A DNA stretch of 24,740 nucleotides from CAZUQA01 sp964622375 (GTDB lineage Bacteria > Bacillota_I > Bacilli_A > Erysipelotrichales > Erysipelotrichaceae): assembly GCA_964622375.1 (NCBI GenBank), contig CAZUQA010000068.1, positions 1-24,740 of the forward strand, given 5' to 3'. Of the stretch, positions 7,392-15,563 are shown piece by piece. Both the position numbers and the translations under genes were made by a program. The stretch's first letter is position 1. Each line of letters opens with the position of its first letter. Below the pieces are notes generated by a model, which ran no database searches, had not been told where the DNA came from, and saw only the letters and a list, made by a program, of their open reading frames with translations.

Positions 7392-8328
7392 CGCTTTTCC
7401 CTTTAGCCTTGTAGAAGCTGCGACCTTCCAAACTAAAGCTTCTTTGACTGAATTCTCCGGGTCTGACCAACTCCACCGCCTTGTCAATCATATTTAACTT
7501 AGCATCCAGGTTGTCCACAAAAGACAGAACTTCAGCTTCTTTAGTTAAAGGTAGGACCGGTGAACCGAATTCATACTCCCCATGATGGGAGAGAATCATG
7601 TGTTTTAACAAGATAATCTCTTCATTATCTTCCAGCGCCTGTTGCGCCGCATATTTACAAAGCTCACCATAAGTTATCGAAATGTGACCTAACAACTTAC
7701 CCGGCAAGGTATATTCGGTAGCTATCGGACCACTGAGCTCCTCAATTTTACCCAAATCATGCAACAGAACCCCGCTTAATAAAAGATCACTGTTGATTTC
7801 CGGATAGATTTCGCAAACTTTCAGGGCTAAATCCGCCATGGTTTTTATGTGAACAGCCAAACCGCCAAAATAGTCATGGTGATTGCGACTAGCCGCCGGA
7901 TACTCATAAAGCTTTTCTTGATATTTTTCATATAAACTCACTACGGTCTTTTTCAGTAGCGGTGAAGCGATTTGGGCGATAATGGAATTTAGCGCTGCCT
8001 TTAAAGCCGGGATTTCTATCGGTGAAGCGGGTAAGAAATCACTAACATCGAGTTTCTCTTCATCAACCGGGCTTACCTCAACAATTTTCAACTGTAACGC
8101 GTTCTGGTATAAGTTAACCTGTCCTTTGAATTTTAGGATCTTCCCGGTGGCACAGAGCTCGGCAATTTCCGGTTTGACATCCCAAAGTTTGGCTTCAATG
8201 CTACCGCTGGCATCTTGTAATGTTAAGGACAAATATGGGGAACCGGCATTGGTTGTCCCACTGGTACTTTTCGCCAACAACAAAGGCATTTCAAATACAT
8301 CTCTTTCTTTCAAGTCTTTAATCTTCAT
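7384..8328 (-). CDS. yhaM: 3'-5' exoribonuclease YhaM
   Basis: A 314-aa protein with an N-terminal OB-fold nucleic-acid-binding domain (about 1-90) and an HD phosphohydrolase domain. Seen in the HD domain are HHDYFGGLAVH (150-160), LLHDLGKIEE with H190-D191, LLGH, and LSHHGEYEFGSP followed by FVDNLDAK. This arrangement is that of YhaM (CbfI), a Mn/Co-dependent 3'-5' exonuclease acting on RNA and DNA in Bacillota. Its start overlaps the end of the glycosyltransferase-RecX gene by 11 bases, with GGAG upstream, and its end overlaps glpK. Confidence 0.93.
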   Translation of the reverse strand: MKIKDLKERDVFEMPLLLAKSTSGTTNAGSPYLSLTLQDASGSIEAKLWDVKPEIAELCATGKILKFKGQVNLYQNALQLKIVEVSPVDEEKLDVSDFLPASPIEIPALKAALNSIIAQIASPLLKKTVVSLYEKYQEKLYEYPAASRNHHDYFGGLAVHIKTMADLALKVCEIYPEINSDLLLSGVLLHDLGKIEELSGPIATEYTLPGKLLGHISITYGELCKYAAQQALEDNEEIILLKHMILSHHGEYEFGSPVLPLTKEAEVLSFVDNLDAKLNMIDKAVELVRPGEFSQRSFSLEGRSFYKAKGKSDE

Positions 8329-10300
8329 CGTTCCACTCCATTTTATCTAAGACCACATAAATTTCTTCCATACGATAACCTTTATTGCTCAAATAGCGAA
8401 AAACCTGATTTCGCAATTGCGTCGATTGGTAGCGCCGCTGGTAGCGTTGTTTCGCTTTCTCGGCGGCTTTTTCCAAATTTTTCATCTCGGCGCGCATATC
8501 GCTTTTATAATTAAGAGCGCTCAAACTGCGGTTAATGCTTTCACTACTGAAACCGCGGCTGAGCATTCTTTTTCTGATTAACAGTTGTTTTTCCTTAAGC
8601 GAACGGCCCTTGATGTTTGGGGCAATCTTTTGAGCATAAACCAAAGCGATATCCTGTTCGCCCTCTTCCGCCGCTGCCAAGAGGTCCCTGATAGTATCGA
8701 TGTTGATGCCTTTGCTCTTGAGGTTCTGCATGATGCGCCGATCGCCTAAAAGCAGCGAAGATTTACGAGCGATATAATCTTTAGTATAACGGTAGTCATC
8801 GATGTAGGACTGCTCAATCAATTTTTCAACGACAGTATTAATATCCTTGATGTCCATTTTAAAGTTCGCCGTTAAAAAGTCGTAGATTTCCTTAGTAGTA
8901 CGATCTTTAAAGCGGATTTTATTTAAACAACGATTGTAAGCCAGTACCAGTTGCTCTTCCTTTTTTAGGTATTCGACCATTTCATTAGTCAACACCTGGC
9001 TTTTACGAATTCCTAACTCATAGTAAGTATCCACACTGACCAAGACTTTCATTTTCTCCACCCGATTTTTCAAAGTCAGCTTGACACATTCCTTAACTGC
9101 TTCTATCTCGGCGATATTGTAGAGTTCGCGATAGTTATGGATAACTCGGGTATAAACCGCTAACACTTTTTCATAGAACGCTTCAGAATCATAGCTTTTG
9201 GCTATAGCCACCGCCTGATTGAGCATTTTGGCTTGGTCAGCTGCTGTTTTCTTCTGGTATTTTACCAGAACTTCGAGCAAGCCGGGCCCGTCATCAAAAA
9301 AGTAGCCGGTCTCTGCTTCCAGCAGTAAGTCAGCGACAACCAAACGATCACGAGCGAAAACGACCAAACCGCTGGACAAAGCTTCAATGAAAGTCAAACC
9401 TTGAGTTTCCGTCGTTGAAGCTGAAATAAAAACATCAGCCACATGGTAGTACTTCGCTACGGCATCTGTTGCTACTTTGCCGACAAAAGTGATATCAGCT
9501 TCACTTTTCAAATTTTTAGCCAGATTGACATAGTCATTGAACTGCGGACCGTCGCCTACCACTAATAGATGCACATTGGCGATTTTCTCTTTGATAGCCG
9601 GCAAAGCTTCAATAATCAAATCCACACTTTTCTCCGTAGCTATCCGGCCGACAAACAATAGAACAAATTTATCAACGAGCTTTAGTTCTTTTCTTAAAGC
9701 GGTAGCAACATTTTGGGCTTCTGGCGTCTTTTTGAAACGTTGGAGATTGATGCCGGTTGGTATGATATTAATTGGTTTTTTAATCTTGTATTTTTCCAAC
9801 AATTCTTTAGTTTTTTCACTGGGGGCGATAATCTCTAAACAGGTATCACTCACCCATTTGCTAAATTTCTCAACCGTTTTTTTCGCCATTTTGTCGATTG
9901 TCTGACTGTTAAAAGGAACCAGGTAGTGGGTGTACTCTTCGTAAGTGGTATGATAAGTAGCTATAATCGGTATATGTAACAAAAAAGCCACCAAGCGCGC
10001 ATACAAGCCAACACCAAATTCCGTGTGGGCGTGGATAACATCTAACTGCATTTCTTTGATATCGTTTAGCGCAAAAAGTTGGAGCGGTTGGCTCATCACA
10101 TAACCGTAAAGTTTTTTAAGTTCAATGCCCGGCAAGCGCAAGATATTACCATCTTTTTGTTTGTTAAAGAGCGAAGAATGGGTCGTAATTATAAAGACCT
10201 CATGGCCATGTTTCATCAACTCTTCCTGTAATGTCAGTATCGATACCGCCACCCCATTGACTTCCGGGACATAAGTATCGGAAAATAAACCGATGCGCAT
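8318..10300 (-). CDS. Glycosyltransferase family 4 fused to RecX
   Basis: A single uninterrupted 660-aa frame. Residues 1 to about 390 are a GT4 (GT-B fold) glycosyltransferase. It has an N-terminal FSDTYVPEVNGVAVS, HAHTEFGVGLYAR near 90-102, IPTGINLQRF near 180-189, FVGRIATEKS (216-225) and the EX7E pair E298/E306. This resembles 1,2-diacylglycerol 3-glucosyltransferases. Residues from about 400 to 660 are a complete RecX: an N-terminal beta region, AYNRCLNKIRFKDRT, LIEQSYIDDYRYTKDYI, GDRRIMQNLKSKGI and a C-terminal SRGFSSESINRSL. RecX binds and modulates RecA. No stop, frameshift or internal ribosome binding site is evident at the junction. It starts directly after the flippase-like gene's stop codon. 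Confidence 0.9.
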   Translation of the reverse strand: MRIGLFSDTYVPEVNGVAVSILTLQEELMKHGHEVFIITTHSSLFNKQKDGNILRLPGIELKKLYGYVMSQPLQLFALNDIKEMQLDVIHAHTEFGVGLYARLVAFLLHIPIIATYHTTYEEYTHYLVPFNSQTIDKMAKKTVEKFSKWVSDTCLEIIAPSEKTKELLEKYKIKKPINIIPTGINLQRFKKTPEAQNVATALRKELKLVDKFVLLFVGRIATEKSVDLIIEALPAIKEKIANVHLLVVGDGPQFNDYVNLAKNLKSEADITFVGKVATDAVAKYYHVADVFISASTTETQGLTFIEALSSGLVVFARDRLVVADLLLEAETGYFFDDGPGLLEVLVKYQKKTAADQAKMLNQAVAIAKSYDSEAFYEKVLAVYTRVIHNYRELYNIAEIEAVKECVKLTLKNRVEKMKVLVSVDTYYELGIRKSQVLTNEMVEYLKKEEQLVLAYNRCLNKIRFKDRTTKEIYDFLTANFKMDIKDINTVVEKLIEQSYIDDYRYTKDYIARKSSLLLGDRRIMQNLKSKGINIDTIRDLLAAAEEGEQDIALVYAQKIAPNIKGRSLKEKQLLIRKRMLSRGFSSESINRSLSALNYKSDMRAEMKNLEKAAEKAKQRYQRRYQSTQLRNQVFRYLSNKGYRMEEIYVVLDKMEWNDED

Positions 10301-11347
10301 CTATTCCGTTACTCCTTTTTTCAAATAATACCTTTTTGTCAACATAAATGTCAAAGCGCCGACCACCAAAATCAAATGGAAGGTCGCAAAGCGCCAGATC
10401 AAAGCGCCACTGACTGCCGCAATATAACCGACTTCATTACTGACAAAATAGATAAAAGCGGCTTCGGTGGTTCCGGCTGAACCCGGTATCGGCACTAAAG
10501 AGTTCATCATCGTGACAAAGGCTGTCAACACAAAGATATTCACTGCCCTGGTGCTGCTCAACTCAATATCCAAGGCAACCATAATAAAAATCGGAATGGC
10601 AAAGTAGAGTATGAGCCTTAAGAAATTCAAAAAAACTACCTGAATTACCTGATCGTAGTGTTGGCGGATATTCTTCCAAGCTTCCTGAAAATCTTGGAGT
10701 TTACCTTCCAGTTTAGCTAAGGTTTTCTCTTGGTCTTTGACTATGCGCAATTTCGCCAGGATGCTGATGCCGTGGGAGGAAACCCATTTATGTAAGCGTG
10801 GTGATTTACTTAGAGAGAAAAGTATGAACATCAAGACAGAATCATCAATCCAACCTAAGATGACCAACCAGATGATCGCTGAATAATTATCGAGAAAATA
10901 GTTGAATTTAAACAGCAACAAAACTAAGCCAAACAAAACGCAGACTATCTGATATAAAACGAAATCCATCAATAAAACGGATAAACTGTCCGTCATCTTT
11001 ACTCCCTGTTTGCGAAAAAGATAGACTTGGGCGACTTGACCCCCGCCACTGGCCGGGGTAATGCCGCGGAATAAAGTGCCAACCAAAGCATTGACCACCC
11101 CTTTTTTCAGACTGTAATCGGGATTAAAGATGTTGACCAAGACTTTTAGAATCCAACCCAAGATTATTTGGTAACTTAAAGCTAAGCCAATCACCAAAGC
11201 TATCCAAAAAACACTGACACTTTTCAGCTCGAATAGCACTTTATCCAGGTTCTGGTATAAAGTGAAAAAAAGCACAATACCGGTAAACAACAGTATTAAT
11301 GCTAGATTGAAGAAATAATTGCTAAACAAGGCTCTAATTTTCTTCAT
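10301..11347 (-). CDS. LPG-synthase-TM / flippase-like membrane protein (UPF0104 family)
   Basis: A 348-aa polytopic membrane protein with about eight hydrophobic segments. The segments GTLFRGITPASGGGQVAQVYLFRKQG (near 90-115) and NSLVPIPGSAGTTEAAF are signatures of PF03706, the family of the MprF flippase domain and of integral proteins next to glycolipid glycosyltransferases. It lacks the aminoacyl-transfer domain of MprF. The next gene starts immediately at its stop, so it is the first gene of the lipid-related operon. Its ATG has no Shine-Dalgarno sequence and lies six bases after TATAAT. A role in moving a glycolipid or prenyl-linked sugar is inferred from the neighbour only. Confidence 0.85.
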   Translation of the reverse strand: MKKIRALFSNYFFNLALILLFTGIVLFFTLYQNLDKVLFELKSVSVFWIALVIGLALSYQIILGWILKVLVNIFNPDYSLKKGVVNALVGTLFRGITPASGGGQVAQVYLFRKQGVKMTDSLSVLLMDFVLYQIVCVLFGLVLLLFKFNYFLDNYSAIIWLVILGWIDDSVLMFILFSLSKSPRLHKWVSSHGISILAKLRIVKDQEKTLAKLEGKLQDFQEAWKNIRQHYDQVIQVVFLNFLRLILYFAIPIFIMVALDIELSSTRAVNIFVLTAFVTMMNSLVPIPGSAGTTEAAFIYFVSNEVGYIAAVSGALIWRFATFHLILVVGALTFMLTKRYYLKKGVTE

Positions 11348-11353
11348 GGGTTA

Positions 11354-11359
11354 ATTATA
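11354..11359 (-). promoter_or_regulatory. -10 box directly before the flippase-like gene
   Basis: On the minus strand a perfect TATAAT is followed by TAACCC and then ATG. The expected start point coincides with the A of the ATG at 11347. No purine-rich ribosome binding site precedes the ATG. The -35 region (TTCCCT at 17 bases) is weak. Confidence 0.55.
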
Positions 11360-11404
11360 TCGCAAGTTGGGCCAGCAGGGAAACTCTTGTTGTTGGTAGT
11401 TTTA

Positions 11405-11413
11405 TGCTATAAT
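11405..11413 (+). promoter_or_regulatory. Extended -10 promoter of the FAD-dependent protein gene
   Basis: TGC-TATAAT is a perfect extended -10. TTGTTG lies 15 bases upstream of the hexamer. The predicted start near 11420 leaves a 29-base leader with a good ribosome binding site, AAAGGGAGG. It is divergent from the flippase-like gene's promoter, about 45 bases away. Confidence 0.6.
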
Positions 11414-11448
11414 ATTTTGGTCATTGGGTAACAAAGGGAGGTTAAGTT

Positions 11449-12822
11449 ATGGAAGATATTCTTATTGTCGGTGGTGGTATCGGTGGTTTGATGTGTAGCT
11501 ATCGCTTAATTACCTCTAATCCTAATTTGAAAATCACCCTGTTGGAAAAGGGTCTTGACATCGACCAACGGCATTGCCCAATCATCCAAAAACAAACTGA
11601 TCACTGTATTAACTGCAAATACTGCAGCGTCATGGAAGGTTTAGCCGGTGCCGGAGCTTTTAGTGACGGTAAATATATCATCTCCCACGAATACGGTGGC
11701 TGGCTTAACGATTTTATCGGCAATGAGAAACTGTTGGATTATATTTACCAAGCTGATGAAATACTGGTATCACAAGGGGCTGACACCAAAATCTATCAAC
11801 CCAGCGATGAATTGAAAGCGCTCTGCTTGAAATACGATTTGCATATGCAACAAGCGAAGATCAAACACTTGGGCACTGATGCCAATTTGAAAACTATGAA
11901 GAATTTGATTGATTTTTTAAGAAAAAGAATCAACATCCAAACCGAAAGTGAAGTTGTTGACATCAACATCACCAATCACGAAGTTACCTACTACCAAAAT
12001 CAAGAAAAGCACAAAGTCAGCGCCCGGTATATTGTTTTGGCCATAGGTCGGAGCGGCAGCGGTTTTCTCAGCTCTTGGTGTGATAAAAACGGCATTGAAC
12101 TGTTAAACAACCAAGTCGATATTGGTGTCCGGGTAGAACTACCGGCTTTGATTTGGGAAAAGTTCAGCACGGAAATTTATGAACCGAAAATTTGGTTTCG
12201 CTCGCAGAAATATGGTGATATCACCCGTATGTTCTGTTTCAATGAGAACGGCTATGTCGTAACCGAGAACACTTCCGGCATCATCAGTGTAAACGGCCAT
12301 GCCTATAAAGATGAAAAGATGAAATCGGAAAACTCCAACTTTGCCTTGCTTTCCACCAATCGCTTTACTAACCCTTTTAAACAACCGATTGAATATGCTC
12401 GTCAGGTTGCTCATTTAGCTAACTTGATCAGTGGTGGCGGTATTCTCATCCAGAGATTCGGTGATTTAATCAACGGTCGCCGGACCGACGATAAGCGCCT
12501 AGCCCAATCCACGGTAACCCCGACCTTAAAAGCTGTTCCCGGAGATTTGAGTCTCTGCTTACCTAAGCGGCAACTAGACAACATTATCGAAACTATCTAC
12601 GCTTTAGATAAAATAGCTCCGGGTACCGCTAATACTGATACCTTGCTCTATGGTATTGAGTGTAAGTACTACTCAGCCCGTCCCAAATTTCAGGACTTTG
12701 AACTGGATAAAACCAGAGGCATCTATACCATCGGGGATGGAGCCGGGGTCACTCGCTCCCTTTCCCAAGCCAGCGCTAATGGTCTTTATGTCGCTGACAA
12801 GATACTAAACAACCAGACATAA
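11449..12822 (+). CDS. FAD-dependent dehydrogenase-like protein (COG2509 type)
   Basis: A 457-aa flavoprotein. The N-terminal Rossmann motif VGGGIGG (7-13) and the C-terminal IYTIGDGAGVTRSLSQASANG, which closes the FAD site, are clear. A cysteine cluster, C43, C53, C56 and C59 (CINCKYC), precedes GAGAFSDGK (67-75), a combination typical of the COG2509 uncharacterised FAD-dependent dehydrogenases. The cysteines could hold a metal or Fe-S cluster or be redox active; this is not known. There is no signal peptide, so it is probably cytoplasmic. It is a single-gene unit with its own promoter and terminator. The physiological substrate is unknown. Confidence 0.85.
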   Translation: MEDILIVGGGIGGLMCSYRLITSNPNLKITLLEKGLDIDQRHCPIIQKQTDHCINCKYCSVMEGLAGAGAFSDGKYIISHEYGGWLNDFIGNEKLLDYIYQADEILVSQGADTKIYQPSDELKALCLKYDLHMQQAKIKHLGTDANLKTMKNLIDFLRKRINIQTESEVVDINITNHEVTYYQNQEKHKVSARYIVLAIGRSGSGFLSSWCDKNGIELLNNQVDIGVRVELPALIWEKFSTEIYEPKIWFRSQKYGDITRMFCFNENGYVVTENTSGIISVNGHAYKDEKMKSENSNFALLSTNRFTNPFKQPIEYARQVAHLANLISGGGILIQRFGDLINGRRTDDKRLAQSTVTPTLKAVPGDLSLCLPKRQLDNIIETIYALDKIAPGTANTDTLLYGIECKYYSARPKFQDFELDKTRGIYTIGDGAGVTRSLSQASANGLYVADKILNNQT

Positions 12823-12848
12823 AGCCCAACCCGGGCTTTTCTTCTTTT
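12821..12848 (+). terminator. Intrinsic terminator after the FAD-protein gene
   Basis: AAAGCCC pairs with GGGCTTT around a 5-6-base loop, followed by TCTTCTTTT. It begins at the stop codon. A second small hairpin (AGCGG-TAGT-CCGCT, 12849-12862) follows. On the minus strand the same stem could also end the acetyltransferase transcript. Confidence 0.8.
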
Positions 12849-12921
12849 AGCGGTAGTCCGCTTCTCTTATATCTCTTTTTTCGTAGAAGCCTACTAAAGA
12901 TTCCAGTAAAATAAAATCACT

Positions 12922-13452
12922 TTATCCCTTAAACCAACGAAACTTCTTCACTTTTTGAATTTTGCCTTGAAATTTCATCAACCCGGTTTCTTGTAGCACA
13001 AAGCCGGTTTTTAATAATACTTTGTGAGAAGCGATATTGTCTGGATGACAAAGACCCCAAAGGTTGACGATATTGAGATTCTGCCTGATATAACCAAGGT
13101 AAGCCGACAAAGCTTCAGTGGCATAACCATGGCTACGGTACACCGGAGCAATACTATACCCCACTTCCCAATTCTGCTCATCCAGCTTGATCAATTGGAC
13201 ATAGCCGATGTTTACTCGACTCTCTTTTAATAACAAAGCGTAGACAAAAGGGCCGCTTTGGCATTGGTAACAACTCCGGAGTTTTTTTATTATTTCTAAA
13301 GCTTCTTCCTTGCTGGCGAAAACTTCATCACTCACATATCTTTGTAGTTCTTCATTTTGTGAGTTTTGAAAAATGGCAAAAGCCATATCTTCCTGCAGTT
13401 CGCAGATTATTAAACGTTTAGTTATTATTTCCATTTTGTTCAAGTTGCTCAC
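12922..13452 (-). CDS. GNAT-family N-acetyltransferase
   Basis: A 176-aa protein of the Acetyltransf_3 (RimJ/RimL-like) type. Residues ITKRLIICEL open the fold. The acetyl-CoA binding motif A appears as YRSHGYATEAL, and NIASHKVLLKTGF is the usual final helix. The substrate, whether a ribosomal protein N-terminus or a small molecule, cannot be told. The GTG at 13452 lies seven bases after TATAAT. An in-frame ATG at 13434 would give a start closer to family relatives. Neither has a Shine-Dalgarno sequence, so the start is uncertain by six residues. It is divergent from the SRAP gene. Confidence 0.83.
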   Translation of the reverse strand: MSNLNKMEIITKRLIICELQEDMAFAIFQNSQNEELQRYVSDEVFASKEEALEIIKKLRSCYQCQSGPFVYALLLKESRVNIGYVQLIKLDEQNWEVGYSIAPVYRSHGYATEALSAYLGYIRQNLNIVNLWGLCHPDNIASHKVLLKTGFVLQETGLMKFQGKIQKVKKFRWFKG

Positions 13453-13459
13453 CGAATTA

Positions 13460-13465
13460 ATTATA
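13460..13465 (-). promoter_or_regulatory. -10 box of the acetyltransferase gene
   Basis: A perfect TATAAT on the minus strand ends seven bases before the GTG at 13452. With a normal start point the mRNA would begin at or one base before the GTG. No -35 consensus is obvious. Confidence 0.45.
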
Positions 13466-13514
13466 CGGAATATCGCTAAATAATCATGTATTATTATTGG
13501 TGGAGAAAAATTTC

Positions 13515-14075
13515 ATGTGTGGCCGCTACTATGTTGATCCCGATGATCCTAAAATAAAAAAGATTGTTCAAGCCGCTTTAGAGAAAAAACAAAAGGAGTA
13601 CCAACAGCTCAGTTTTAAAGGCGGTGATATTTACCCCGGAAGCGTCGTACCTGTTATTACGGCTTCCGGTCCGGTTTTTATGAAGTGGGCTTTCCCTGCT
13701 TCTTTTCCCGGTGCTAAAGATCATATTAATATCCGTAGCGAAACCGCTAATAAGCTTAAGTCTTTCAAAGCATCCTGGCAAAACAAGCGTTGTTTGATTC
13801 CGGCTTCCGCCTATTATGAGTGGCAAAAACTGGAGAACAAAAAGATTGCATACATTTTCCATTTAGAAAATCAGAGCCTGTTTTATTTAGCTGCCCTTTA
13901 CAGTGAGGAAAACCAGGGCTTTGCCATAGTGACCCGGGAAAGTACCAGCCAGTTCAGTTTTATCCACCCCCGAATGCCGGTGATAATCGCACCGGCACTA
14001 TTGGATGATTGGTTGTTTACTTCGCCCTCTGTCGTTACAGAAGCCGTAACGGTCTTAAGCTGTAAAAAACTCTAG
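13515..14075 (+). CDS. SRAP / HMCES-family abasic-site protein
   Basis: This family forms a DNA-protein crosslink with abasic sites in single-stranded DNA through the N-terminal Cys. The key residues are present in its 186 aa: C2 (MCGRYY), N72/R74 in NIRSET, E102 in RCLIPASAYYEW and H151 in HPRMPV. The start is set at 13515 because Met removal must expose Cys2 and because TGGAG lies nine bases upstream. The in-frame TTG at 13497 would bury the cysteine. It is the bacterial YedK counterpart and is divergent from a GNAT gene. No SOS box was recognised upstream. Confidence 0.93.
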   Translation: MCGRYYVDPDDPKIKKIVQAALEKKQKEYQQLSFKGGDIYPGSVVPVITASGPVFMKWAFPASFPGAKDHINIRSETANKLKSFKASWQNKRCLIPASAYYEWQKLENKKIAYIFHLENQSLFYLAALYSEENQGFAIVTRESTSQFSFIHPRMPVIIAPALLDDWLFTSPSVVTEAVTVLSCKKL

Positions 14076-14089
14076 TACCGGTAATCAAC

Positions 14090-15532
14090 TTAACGTAAAT
14101 CACTGATGTAAGATTTTAGTTGCGTATAGAACTCCTCTTTGACAATATTCAAGTTCGGGCTGTTATGGGCGAAGACCTCGGTCCATGTCGCCTTTTTTGG
14201 CGCTTTGACCTTGGCAAAGTTGATGGTCTTCACTTTTTCGCCGCTGGTACGGTCATAGATCGTCAAAGTGCCGGAAAAATTGTAAATCGTATACTTCTTT
14301 TTATCCGGAGCATTCTTACTGTTGTCCTTGTAGTAAGAATTAGTTTTGGATTTTTTGTAAGATACTACTACCAGATATTTCGCATATTCCAATGGCGCTT
14401 CTTCCAAAGAACTGTGGCTTTTGAAATACTTCTTTAAAATTTCAAAATTATCATCTTTACGGTTGAGATCCTTGTTGCCACTAGGTGCTACCGCCATAAT
14501 ATAAGTCGCCGGGCTTACCTCAATTGGTTTCGCCAATAATTGCTCCACACTTATACCGGAATAGTTGATAGACGGAAAACTCTTAATAATTTCAGCGGCT
14601 TCCGGTGCTAAATTATTTTTCTCACAATAAGCGCGGTAGTCTAGGAATACTTCCTTGAATTCAGCGGCAAATTCGCTTTCCAGTATTGTTTTAGCTAAAG
14701 GGAAAACATTGGCGTAGATGGACAAATTCTTTTTCGCTTGATCATTCATTTTTAAATCCATGAGGTATAAGGTCATGGCTAAATCGGCTTCTAAAGGTAT
14801 GCAAGAAAAGAATTTGTCTGGGTTGTCAAAAAACTCACGATAACTTAGCACATGGATGGGGTTAGCCGCCAATTCCTTAATCAATTCTTTAGAAAAAACA
14901 AGATTGGGATTTTTGTCTTTAGTCAACATCACTAAAGCCATAGCTGTCAAGGGATCTTTAGTGACGAGAGCTGCCGGTATTTTTTCCAGTAAAACTTCAT
15001 CAAAGGCCAGCTTATCGATTACTTTCTTATAGTTTGTTGCATTGGCTTTTTTCTCAGCAATCAAGTCTTTGTCCCATTTGCCGATTTTCTTATCCGGATT
15101 TTTGTCCAAGTCGGCTTTTGGCAGTTTCCCTAGCGCTTTAAGCAATAAATAACCATATAAATGGAGTTGTTTCTCATCCGCCTTGCCTTTGATTATCGTC
15201 TCATTTAAACCGGAGATAAACTCTTTCAGTTGCTCGTCATCGATATTCTTCTTGGCGACTATGTCATTTAGTAAATCGACAGCATCCTGCATATAGTCAG
15301 TAAAATCAGCTGCGATAAGCAGGTTACCACTACCCGATTCCGCCGTAACTGCCTTGGAAACCAGGTATGGTAACAACTCAATGCCCTTTTGTGCCTCGCT
15401 TTTTTCACTGCTGAGTATTTGATCAATACGTTTTTTTAAGCCTGGACCGTCTAATTTGTCAATATTCTCGCCACAAGCGGTCAGGGTAAAAAGTAAAACT
15501 AAACTCAATAAAGTCAAAACAATTTTTCTCAT
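14090..15532 (-). CDS. Predicted lipoprotein of unknown function
   Basis: A 480-aa protein with a basic start (MRK), a hydrophobic stretch and a lipobox LTAC giving lipidated C20, so it is anchored on the outer face of the membrane. The mature part is Lys-rich and largely helical in character to about residue 370. It is followed by a beta-like C-terminal domain (YLVVVSYKK, GTLTIYDRTSGE, TWTEVFAHNS). I recognise no family. The ribosome binding site AGGAGAATAGGA is strong. It lies 31 bases after msrA and could be cotranscribed. It converges on the SRAP gene, with only 14 bases between the stop codons. Confidence 0.8.
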   Translation of the reverse strand: MRKIVLTLLSLVLLFTLTACGENIDKLDGPGLKKRIDQILSSEKSEAQKGIELLPYLVSKAVTAESGSGNLLIAADFTDYMQDAVDLLNDIVAKKNIDDEQLKEFISGLNETIIKGKADEKQLHLYGYLLLKALGKLPKADLDKNPDKKIGKWDKDLIAEKKANATNYKKVIDKLAFDEVLLEKIPAALVTKDPLTAMALVMLTKDKNPNLVFSKELIKELAANPIHVLSYREFFDNPDKFFSCIPLEADLAMTLYLMDLKMNDQAKKNLSIYANVFPLAKTILESEFAAEFKEVFLDYRAYCEKNNLAPEAAEIIKSFPSINYSGISVEQLLAKPIEVSPATYIMAVAPSGNKDLNRKDDNFEILKKYFKSHSSLEEAPLEYAKYLVVVSYKKSKTNSYYKDNSKNAPDKKKYTIYNFSGTLTIYDRTSGEKVKTINFAKVKAPKKATWTEVFAHNSPNLNIVKEEFYTQLKSYISDLR

Positions 15533-15563
15533 TTTCCTATTCTCCTATAGTTCTCCAACTATT

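Noticed and set aside
7392..7487. N-terminal extension of glpK
   Set aside because: It lies inside the YhaM gene; the start MNKYLLAIDQGTTSS with its ribosome binding site fits the family.
9000..9200. Frameshift or stop at the GT4-RecX junction
   Set aside because: The frame stays open throughout 8318-10300, with coding-like sequence across the junction and no internal ribosome binding site before a plausible RecX start.
13497..13514. TTG start of the SRAP gene
   Set aside because: The catalytic Cys must be residue 2 after Met; only the ATG at 13515 gives this.
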